A DNA stretch of 37,283 nucleotides from Bacillus sp. AZ43 (GTDB lineage Bacteria > Actinomycetota > Actinomycetes > Mycobacteriales > Geodermatophilaceae), in the NCBI GenBank assembly GCA_004570425.1, contig SPQJ01000040.1:1-37283 (forward strand), in the 5' to 3' direction. Position 1 is the stretch's first letter. Each line of letters begins with the position of its first letter. The translations under genes and the position numbers were made by a program. Under the pieces are notes generated by a model. It was not told where the DNA came from and made no database searches. It was given only the letters and a program-made list of their open reading frames with translations. Positions 18,544-25,508 of the stretch are shown here, one piece after another.

Positions 18544-19044
18544 TCAGTTCGCGTTGCAGCTCACGATGGCGTACTGGCCGGTGGAGGTCTGCTCGGCGAC
18601 AACTTCGCCGTCAACGGTGATGCGACAGGTGATGGTCGTGCCGTCAGGCGACGACCCGTCGAACACCGGACTCATCTGGCCGGTCAGCGTGAAGGACTGG
18701 ATGAAGCTGTCCTCCACCTGCAGGGTCTTGCTCCAGGGCGGCGCCACGTTGTTGTCCTGCGCCTGCCCGATGTTCCCGCCGTCGAGCGTCATGTACGTAG
18801 CGGAGACCTGAGGAGCGTCAGACTCGAGCGTGTAGGTGACCTCCACTGTGCCCGATGCGTTGCCGCCGTCCGAGCCATCACCCCCGCCCGAATCGCTTCC
18901 GCCGCCATTGGCCGCCGTGGCGGCGATGGCGACGATCACGACAACAAGGATCCAGAACCAGACACGCGTGTAGATGGGCTTCTTCTTCTTGAGCTCGTAC
19001 CCCTGCGGAACATAGGGCGCGGGCGGCTGCTGCGGTGCGGACAT
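18544..19044 (-). CDS. MmpS-like membrane-anchored accessory protein
   Basis: A 166-residue protein: a Pro-rich cytoplasmic head with a basic KKKK patch, one membrane helix at about 27-45, a Gly/Ser/Asp-rich spacer at 46-65, and an extracytoplasmic beta-rich domain. The last has the MmpS pattern: VEVTYTLES, a PPW near 102, and two Cys (140, 163) in ITCRITVDG and AIVSCNAN that can form a disulphide. In mycobacteria MmpS assists MmpL lipid or drug exporters, but no MmpL-type gene is in the window. GGGGA 4 bases before the ATG supports the start. Base composition is slightly less GC-rich than its neighbours. The fold match is good; the function is not known. Confidence 0.8.
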   Translation of the reverse strand: MSAPQQPPAPYVPQGYELKKKKPIYTRVWFWILVVVIVAIAATAANGGGSDSGGGDGSDGGNASGTVEVTYTLESDAPQVSATYMTLDGGNIGQAQDNNVAPPWSKTLQVEDSFIQSFTLTGQMSPVFDGSSPDGTTITCRITVDGEVVAEQTSTGQYAIVSCNAN

Positions 19045-19217
19045 GTCTTCCCCGTTTTCTGATGTGAGCCGGAAACAGACCGCACGGTATCTAGAAGGAA
19101 GCCGATTTCGAGGGGTGCACCCCCACCTTTGTCCTGCAATGCATGAAGAACGCCCTCAGGCGCACCACTGGTACAGCGCTTTCACTCTGCGCACGCTGGC
19201 TTCGGGCCACAACGCAA

Positions 19218-19248
19218 AGCGGCGGCCACCGACATGGTGGCCGCCGCT
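19218..19248 (-). terminator. Hairpin terminator after the 48-aa gene
   Basis: AGCGGCGGCCACC and GGTGGCCGCCGCT form a perfect 13-bp stem with a 5-base loop (GACAT). It begins 16 bases beyond the stop of the small gene at 19265-19411. On the minus strand TTTGCGTTG follows, a weak T-rich tail. It fits an intrinsic terminator. Confidence 0.75.
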
Positions 19249-19264
19249 GTGCGTCTGGCAGAGA

Positions 19265-19411
19265 TCAGTACTTGCGGGTACCGCCGCTGCGCTTTGCCTG
19301 GAAGTCCGAGATGGCCTTCTTGATCTTGGCCTGGTTCTGCGGCTTGCGGGCCTCCTGGATGACCTTGGCCGCGACGCCGGACGCGATGAGCTTGCGGATC
19401 ATGCCTGCCAT
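19265..19411 (-). CDS. Small basic protein, 48 aa, unknown function
   Basis: A short gene with its own signals. AAGGAGG lies 8 bases before the ATG, and a perfect hairpin terminator lies after the stop. The product starts MAGMIRKLIASGVAAKVIQ, is rich in Lys and Arg, and is predicted to be an amphipathic helix followed by a basic tail ending GGTRKY. It has no Cys, signal peptide or convincing membrane helix. The strong binding site and terminator suggest a well-expressed single-gene mRNA. I recall similar unnamed small proteins in other actinobacteria but cannot assign a role; membrane or nucleic acid binding would both fit the charge pattern. Confidence 0.75.
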   Translation of the reverse strand: MAGMIRKLIASGVAAKVIQEARKPQNQAKIKKAISDFQAKRSGGTRKY

Positions 19412-19516
19412 GGGTGTGGCCTCCTTCGGTTGCTTGTTCCTGCTGTTGCCCGAACGAACGGGAAGCCAACCACGCTCCCGCCGACGTCGACCGATCGTGT
19501 GGGGTAGGACTGCCCC

Positions 19517-20044
19517 GTGCCCGCTTCCCCGCCGGTCCTGCTCCTCGACGTCGACGGCGTGCTGAACGCCGTCCGGACGGACCTCCCGGAGGGCTGGCGG
19601 CGCGGCACCTTCAACGGCTACGTCCTCTCGTGGGACCCGACGGTCGTCGCGCGACTGCGGGAGCTCCACGAGTCGGGCCGGGTGGAGTTGCAGTGGCTGA
19701 CGACGTGGACGCAGCTCGCTGACCGTCTGCTGGCCGAGCCGATGGGTCTCCCCCGCGGCCTGACGACGCACAGCCGGGACGACGTCCTGCCCACCGGCTT
19801 CGGCGGGGAGCGGCGCGGCGTCCCCGGCTGGTGGAAGCTGGCCGCCGCCCGCGCGGTGGCCGAGGCCGAGCCCGACCGGCGGATCGTGTGGATCGACGAC
19901 GACCTCGCCGAGAAGGCCGCGGACACCCGCGAGTGGCTCGAGGCGCACGGCCGGGTGCTGGTGGTGGCGCCGGCGTTCTCGACCGGGCTCACCCACGCGG
20001 AGCTCGACCGCGTGGAGTCGTGGCTCGCGGACGCGCCCGACTAG
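19517..20044 (+). CDS. HAD-like protein of the Swiss Army Knife RNA repair type (HAD_SAK_2-like)
   Basis: A 175-residue HAD-fold protein. Motif I is DVDGVLN at 11-17, a Thr motif appears in LTTWTQ, and the acidic motif in WIDDDLAEK. There is no large cap domain. The layout matches the stand-alone HAD domains named after the Swiss Army Knife RNA repair proteins, which are thought to trim terminal phosphates; the reaction of free-standing actinobacterial members is not proven. The GTG at 19517 has AGGA 7 bases upstream. It converges with the DUF222 gene, and both stop codons share the palindrome CTAG at 20041-20044. Confidence 0.8.
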   Translation: MPASPPVLLLDVDGVLNAVRTDLPEGWRRGTFNGYVLSWDPTVVARLRELHESGRVELQWLTTWTQLADRLLAEPMGLPRGLTTHSRDDVLPTGFGGERRGVPGWWKLAAARAVAEAEPDRRIVWIDDDLAEKAADTREWLEAHGRVLVVAPAFSTGLTHAELDRVESWLADAPD

Positions 20045-21245
20045 ATGACGAGCGGCATCCCGATCACGATCTCGGTGCCGTCCGGCCGGAACGTTCGCCA
20101 TCGTCCGGTGGGTCCTCGCTCGACCCGGAAGCCGTGATGCACTTTCGTGTGGTGCCGTTCGCAGAGCAGCGCTGAGTTCTCCAGCGACGTCTCTCCACCG
20201 GAGATCCAGTGGACCAGATGGTGCACGTCGCACCAGTACTTCGGCGCACCGCAGCCGGCGAAGACGCAGGCCTGGTCGCGGAGCTCGACCGCCTTGCGGA
20301 GGTGCGGCGGGACGACTCGCTTGGTCCGGCCCATGTTCATCGGCATGCCGTGCTCGTCGAGCAGGACGGGGGTGATGCTGCCGTCGCAGGCGAGCGCGCG
20401 GGTCCGGGCGGCCGAGAGCGGGCTGCCGGAGCCGGTCGTCGCGGCGGCGGGCCGGTGGACGGGTCGAGCAGATCGGCGGCCGGGATGGTGACGACGACGT
20501 TCGGCTTGACCGTCCGCAGAACGGGCAGGTCGCCCGACGCGAGCTGGTTGTCGGCCAGCTGGACGACGGCGTCGGCGAGCTGCTGGGACCGGGTCCGCCG
20601 ATCACCCCTCGGTCGATCGGCCTGGACGACGGCCTCGAGCGCCGTCTTCAGCTTCTCGCCGCCGACGGCGTCGAGCTGACCCCGCACGACGACCGTGCCG
20701 TCGGCGAAGGTCGAAACGGTGAGCGACCGCTCGTCGGTCGGATCGGGTTCGGGGCCGTCCGGGTCGAGCCGCGACAGGTAGTGGTGCACGACCCGGGACA
20801 GCTGGGCGATGTCGCGCCCGGCGGCCACCGCGGTCAGAGTGCGGTCGACCTCGGCGAGGTCGACGCCCTGCGCGAGCGCCGCGGTCCACCGCTCCGCCGC
20901 GGTGACCGGGGCGATGACCGCGACCTGCTCGGCCGTGACCGCACCGGCGGCGAAGGCGGCTTCGAGTTCGGGCAGGTGCTGCAGCGCACGGCCGTTGCGG
21001 ACCAGCTGCCCGGCGGCACCCGGGCTGAGCCGCCCGTGGCCGCGCAGCCACGAGCGCATCGTCTTCTGCCCGTCGTCCTCCGCGGCCTGCTGGGTCTCGG
21101 CGGCGCGCACCCGGCGGCTCAGCTGAGCATCGATGCGGTTCCTCGCCTCGAGCAGCTCGGTGATCCCGGCGAGCTGCTGGCGGGGTGTCAGGCCCTGGAC
21201 GTCCTCGGCCGCGAGTGCGTCGAGAGCGGATCGCAGCTCGCCCAT
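20041..21245 (-). pseudogene. DUF222 / 13E12-family HNH endonuclease, frameshifted
   Basis: The first frame encodes the DUF222 domain (from MGELRSALDA, through LRGHGRLSPGAAGQLVRNGRAL, to VTIPAADLLDPSTG). The HNH domain is in another frame from about 20440 to the stop: CVFAGCGAPKYWCDVHHLVHW, then NSALLCERHHTKVH. Adding one base in the run CGGCCCGCCGCCGCG (about 20445-20455) joins the frames with the expected sequence AATTGSGSPLSAARTRALACDGSITP, split across the repair. The corrected product has about 401 residues. GGGAGG 5 bases before the ATG at 21245 sets the start; an upstream GTG at 21251 is less well placed. A LexA-type box lies just upstream. This actinobacterial family is often multicopy; its cellular role is unclear. 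Sequencing error or true decay are both possible. Confidence 0.85.
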
Positions 21246-21262
21246 CGACACCTCCCATTCGT

Positions 21263-21278
21263 TCGAACGTGTGTACGA
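21263..21278 (-). promoter_or_regulatory. LexA (SOS) box upstream of the DUF222 HNH gene
   Basis: TCGAAC-GTGT-GTACGA matches the mycobacterial/actinobacterial SOS box TCGAAC-N4-GTTCGA at 11 of 12 fixed positions. It ends 18 bases before the ATG of the DUF222 gene, a normal place for LexA repression. Some 13E12-family genes of Mycobacterium tuberculosis are known to carry SOS boxes, so the pairing of motif and gene is meaningful. Confidence 0.75.
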
Positions 21279-21384
21279 ATCATACCGCCGTCAGCCCGGT
21301 CGTGCAGGACGAACCCACAGGTCAGAGGCCTGTCCACAACGTGCCGACTCGTCTGGACCCCCATCAGCCCGTAGCGTCCGACCC

Positions 21385-22284
21385 ATGGCGGAGCGAGCGT
21401 TCACGACGGTGCTGGAGGGCGGTTCGTACTTCGAGGGGCCGCGGTGGCACGACGGCGCCTGGTGGGCGTCGGACTTCTACCGGCACACCGTGAGCCGGGT
21501 CGAGCCCGGCGGCGGCGAGACCGTCGTCCTCGAGGTGGAGAACCAGCCGTCGGGGCTGGGCTGGCTGCCCGACGGGTCGCTGCTCGTCGTCTCCATGAAG
21601 GACCACCGGCTGCTCCGGGTGAGCGACGGCGAGGTGACCACGCACGCCGACCTGTCGGCGCACTGCACCGGCCTGCTCAACGACATGGTGGTCGACCCCT
21701 CCGGCCGCGCCTTCGTCGGCGACTTCGGCTTCGACCTGATGGGCGGCGGCGCGCCCGGCCCGGCGTCGGTGAAGCGGGTCGACCCGGACGGCACGGTCAC
21801 CGTCGTGGCCGAGGGGCTGAGCTTCCCGAACGGCTCGGTGATCACCCCGGACGGCGGCACGCTGATCGTCGGCGAGACGTGGGGCAACCGCTTCTCCGCG
21901 TTCGACATCGCCGCGGACGGCTCGCTGGCCAACCGGCGGGTGTGGGCATCGTTCGGCGACGAGCCGGTGGGCGCCACCACCCAGGAGCTGCTGGGCCAGG
22001 TCGTCGTCGCACCGGACGGCTGCACCCTGGACGCCGAGGGGCACGTCTGGGTGGCCGACGGGTTCGGCCGGCGGGTGCTGCGCGTGGCCGAGGGCGGCGC
22101 GATCGTCGAGGAGATCACCGCGCCGGGCGGGATGGGGGTCTACGCCTGCGCGCTCGGTGGGGACGACGGCCGCACCCTGCTGATGTGCTGCGCACCGGAC
22201 TTCTACGAGCACACCCGCGCGCCGGTGCGGGAAGCGGTGCTGGTGGCGACGGAGGTCGCCGTCCCGCACGCGGGCCTGCCGTGA
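21385..22284 (+). CDS. SMP-30/gluconolactonase-family protein, first of two paralogues
   Basis: A 299-residue six-bladed beta-propeller of the SMP-30/LRE family, usually Ca2+ or Zn2+ dependent lactonases. Metal-site candidates are visible: Glu in YFEGPRWHDG, Asn-Asp in LLNDMVVDPSG, Asn in FPNGSVITPDG, and Asp in HVWVADGFG. Length is normal. The ATG at 21385 starts the conserved part; the frame is open upstream, but that is the divergent promoter region of the DUF222 gene. The stop overlaps the next gene's GTG as GTGA. Substrate (sugar lactone or xenobiotic lactone) is unknown. Confidence 0.88.
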   Translation: MAERAFTTVLEGGSYFEGPRWHDGAWWASDFYRHTVSRVEPGGGETVVLEVENQPSGLGWLPDGSLLVVSMKDHRLLRVSDGEVTTHADLSAHCTGLLNDMVVDPSGRAFVGDFGFDLMGGGAPGPASVKRVDPDGTVTVVAEGLSFPNGSVITPDGGTLIVGETWGNRFSAFDIAADGSLANRRVWASFGDEPVGATTQELLGQVVVAPDGCTLDAEGHVWVADGFGRRVLRVAEGGAIVEEITAPGGMGVYACALGGDDGRTLLMCCAPDFYEHTRAPVREAVLVATEVAVPHAGLP

Positions 22285-23171
22285 ACGCCTTCACCGCGCT
22301 GTTCGGCGAGGAGCCCCTGGTGGAGCGGATCGGCTCCGGCTTCGACTTCACCGAGGGCCCGGTCTGGGACCCGGTGGAGGCCTGCCTCTACTTCAGCGAC
22401 ATGCCGGGGGACGTCCGGCGCCGGTGGAGCGAGGACGAGGGTGTGCGCGAGGTCCGGCGCCCCAGCAACAAGGGCAACGGCATGGCGTTCGACGCCCGCG
22501 GCGCGCTGCTGGTGTGCGAGCACTCGACGAGCCGGCTGGTGCGCGAGGAGCCGGACGGGACGACGACCGTGCTCGCCTCGCACTGGGAGGGCCGGGAGCT
22601 CAACAGCCCGAACGACGTCGTCGTCACGCTGTCCGGCGATGTCTACTTCACCGATCCCACGTACGGCCGCAGCGCGGGGTCCGGCGTCGAGCGGGAGCAG
22701 GAGCTCGACTTCCAGGGCGTCTACCAGATCCCGGCGGGCACGGACCGCCTGGAGCTCGTGGCCGCCGACTTCGAGCAGCCCAACGGGCTGTGCATGTCGC
22801 CGGACGAGTCGGTCCTCTACGTGAACGACACCGCCCGGGCGCACATCCGCGCCTTCCGCATGGGCCCCGTCGGCCCGGAGTCGCGCGGACCGGTGCTGGC
22901 CGAGGGGCTCGGTGACGACGACGGCGCCTGCGACGGGATGAAGACCGACTCCGCCGGCAACATCTACGTGACCGGTCCCGGCGGGGTGTGGGTGCTCGAC
23001 CCGTCCGGCGCGCACCTGGGCACGCTGCGGGTGCCGGAGCTGGTGGCCAACCTCAACTGGGGCGGGCCGGACTGGTCGACGCTGTTCCTGACCGCCTCGA
23101 CGTCGCTCTACCGGGTGCGGACGAACGCCGTCGGAGCGCCCGTACCCAACATGAGCCGCGGCGGGGCCTGA
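22281..23171 (+). CDS. SMP-30/gluconolactonase-family protein, second paralogue
   Basis: A 296-residue SMP-30/gluconolactonase-like propeller. Blades repeat FTEGPVWDP, LNSPNDVVVTLSGDVYFTDPTYG, EQPNGLCMSPDESVLYVNDT and TDSAGNIYVTGPGGVWV; Glu, Asn and Asp candidates for the metal site are kept. The TDPTYG motif is typical of the gluconolactonase branch, so this is not a recent copy of the gene before it. The GTG start overlaps the preceding stop (GTGA), so translation is coupled. Joint function in one catabolic step or on two related lactones is a reasonable guess only. Confidence 0.9.
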   Translation: MNAFTALFGEEPLVERIGSGFDFTEGPVWDPVEACLYFSDMPGDVRRRWSEDEGVREVRRPSNKGNGMAFDARGALLVCEHSTSRLVREEPDGTTTVLASHWEGRELNSPNDVVVTLSGDVYFTDPTYGRSAGSGVEREQELDFQGVYQIPAGTDRLELVAADFEQPNGLCMSPDESVLYVNDTARAHIRAFRMGPVGPESRGPVLAEGLGDDDGACDGMKTDSAGNIYVTGPGGVWVLDPSGAHLGTLRVPELVANLNWGGPDWSTLFLTASTSLYRVRTNAVGAPVPNMSRGGA

Positions 23172-23248
23172 TTCGGGACGTCACCCGCCCCTCACAGGGA
23201 GCGGATCTACCCTGACCTCTCGACGTCGACCACGGGAGGACCTGCCGC

Positions 23249-24378
23249 ATGCCCTCCTCCGAGCCGGACGCCCGGGCGACCCGCCGGTTCCGCCGTCGGC
23301 CGGCGGAGCCCCCGCCCCGCCCTACCGGCAGCCGACCGCGCCGCTGCCCGACCGCCCCCGGTTCGACCGACCTCCGCCGTCCGGCAACGACTGGTACGCC
23401 GCTCCCCCGCGGTACGACGACCGCTACCGGCACGCGCCTGCCGATGACCGGTACCGCGACCCGTGGCCGGTCGCCCCACCTCCGCCGGGTCCACCGCCGC
23501 CGCCGCCGGAGGAGCCGCGTCGGCGTCGTCGTCCGCGGCGGGATCCTCGCGGCCGCTACGCCCGGCGGCCCCGCCGTCGGCTGCTCCGGCGGGTCCTCGG
23601 GGTGCTGGCCGCGCTGTTCGTCGTCCAGGCGATGGTGCTGCTCTCGCTGCGCTGGGTCGACCCGCCGACGACGGCGTTCATGCTGGCCAACCCCGACGGC
23701 GCGATCCAGCAGTCGGTGCCCGTCGAGCACGTGTCCCGCAACCTGCTCGCCGCGGTGATCGCGCACGAGGACGCCGCGCTCCCCTACCGCTCCGGCGCCT
23801 TCACGTGGGACGAGCTGTGGGGCCGGGCGCAGGCCCGCATCGAGGGCGCGGAGGACCCGTCGGGATCGACCATCCCGCAGCAGGTGGCCAAGAACCTGTT
23901 CCTCAACCAGTCGATGAGCGCCGTCCGCAAGGGTGTGGAGGCCGGGCTGGCGATGGAGCTCGCGTTCTTCCTCGACGACCGCCGGATGCTCGAGCTGTAC
24001 GTGAACTACGCGCAGTTCGGCCCGACGATCTACGGCATCTGCGCGGCCTCCTGGTACTACTTCGACACCCCGCCGGGCGAGCTCAGCGAGGGGCAGGCCG
24101 TGCAGCTGGCCGGGCTGCTGCCCTCGCCGACCCACGTCCAGCGCGCACCGGGCGGCGGGCTGGACTTCCAGGTGGAGGACGGCAAGGGCTGGCTGTCGCG
24201 CTCGCACGTGATCAACGCGCAGAACCGCGTGCCCAAGTGGCTCGACCGGCTCGGCTTCCAGCCCGTGGAGGACGCCGGCGTCACCGGCCTGGCCTCCGAG
24301 CAGGAGCCGTCGGACGACGACTGCACCACGCGGCCCGACGAGGTCGCCGAGCTGATCGAGGCGGAGGGCACCGCCTGA
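23249..24378 (+). CDS. Biosynthetic (family 51) peptidoglycan transglycosylase, probable frameshift near the start
   Basis: The intact part has one membrane helix (about 23596-23660) and a GT51 glycosyltransferase domain: catalytic Glu in IAHEDAALPYRSGAF, GSTIPQQVAKNLFL, and the KGVEAGLAMELAFFLDDRRMLELYVNY block split across positions 23930-24007. No transpeptidase domain follows, so it is a monofunctional lipid II polymerase. A good start, ATG at 23249 after GGGAGGA, is in another frame. It reads MPSSEPDARATRRF, and then the downstream frame carries a Pro/Arg/Tyr-rich cytoplasmic head (about 23311-23590) with no start codon of its own. One extra C in the run CCCCCGCCCCGCCC (about 23308-23320) would join them. 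Otherwise translation must begin at the GTG at 23602, inside the membrane helix. It converges with the GGDEF gene, 2 bases between stops. Confidence 0.82.
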
Positions 24379-24380
24379 TC

Positions 24381-25358
24381 TCAGCGGCCGTCCACGGCCC
24401 CGTCGACGAGCTGGGCCCGGTTCCGGCCGAGGATCTTGGCGTCGTAGAGCGCGCGGTCGGCGCTGCGCATCAGGTGGGAGGCGCTGTCGCCGGGGCGGTA
24501 CTGCGCCACCCCGCAGGACAGCGAGATCTCCGGGTGCAGCGCGCACACCCGTCGTACGAAGGCGAGCGCCGTGGTGCCGCGCATGCCGGGCAGCAGCAGG
24601 GAGAACTCGTCGCCGCCGTGCCGGGCCAGGACGGCGCCGGCGGGCAGCTCGCGGGTCCACAGCTCGGCGACCCGGCGCAGCACCCCGTCGCCGGCGTCGT
24701 GGCCATGGGTGTCGTTGACCGACTTGAAGTGGTCGACGTCGAGGAGCACGGCCGACAGCGGCTCCCCGGTGCGGGCCGCGTCGGACATCAGCTCGCCCAG
24801 CGCCTGGTCGAAGGCGCGCCGGTTGACCAGCCCGGTGAGCGGGTCGAGGTTGGCGCTCGAGGCCAGGACGACGAGCCGCTGGATGACGATGCCGATCCCG
24901 GTGAGGACCAGGTCGAAGCCCAGCGCCGTCCCCAGAGGCACGTCGCTGAAGGCGACCAGGGCCGCGGTGACGCCGACGACGGCGACGACGAGGTGCGCGA
25001 GCGCCTGGCGGTCGGAGAAGAAGAAGTGCGCGTCGACGACGACGAAGGCGATCAACGTGGCGGCGGCGAGCGAGGTGACCGGGTCCGGTGCCACCGCCAC
25101 CGCCGTGACGATGAGCGCGGTCGCGGCGCCCACCGCGACGTGGAACCAGTGACGGGGCCACCGGGCGCCCCATCGGCCGGCGACGGCGGCCGCCGCCAGG
25201 GCGGCGAGGGCCAGGGCGACGAGCACCGACCGTCGCGCACCGGGCTCGATGCCGGAGATGACGAGGAGACCTGCCACGCCGCCGAAGGCGAAGAAGGTGG
25301 CCAGCGTCTTCGCCATCACTCGGGTGGTCGCCACCTCGGGCGCTGCGGACCGGCTCAC
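24381..25358 (-). CDS. Membrane GGDEF-domain diguanylate cyclase
   Basis: A 325-residue protein with about six membrane helices (roughly 15-36, 43-60, 72-90, 98-114, 120-138, 145-165) and a C-terminal GGDEF domain. The active motif HGGDEF is intact at 247-252, with the metal Asp207 in LLDVDHFKSVND and the usual LDPLTGLVNR entry at 171-180. It should make cyclic di-GMP. The RxxD inhibitory site five residues before GGDEF is absent (PAGA), so product inhibition at that site is unlikely. The start is a choice between GTG 25358 and ATG 25316; neither has a strong binding site. There is no known sensor domain beyond the helices. It is divergent from the ADP-ribosylglycohydrolase gene. Confidence 0.9.
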   Translation of the reverse strand: MSRSAAPEVATTRVMAKTLATFFAFGGVAGLLVISGIEPGARRSVLVALALAALAAAAVAGRWGARWPRHWFHVAVGAATALIVTAVAVAPDPVTSLAAATLIAFVVVDAHFFFSDRQALAHLVVAVVGVTAALVAFSDVPLGTALGFDLVLTGIGIVIQRLVVLASSANLDPLTGLVNRRAFDQALGELMSDAARTGEPLSAVLLDVDHFKSVNDTHGHDAGDGVLRRVAELWTRELPAGAVLARHGGDEFSLLLPGMRGTTALAFVRRVCALHPEISLSCGVAQYRPGDSASHLMRSADRALYDAKILGRNRAQLVDGAVDGR

Positions 25359-25508
25359 GCTGTGGATGTCGGCCGATCCGGCCCTCCCCTGAAGCGTTGT
25401 GCACGACCAGACCACCCGCGCGAGCGACTTTTCGGGCGGCTCGGTGACGGCCGTCACCGGTCGGCTCACTCCGGCATCATCGAGGCTCCCCCTTGTCTGG
25501 AGCTGCCC

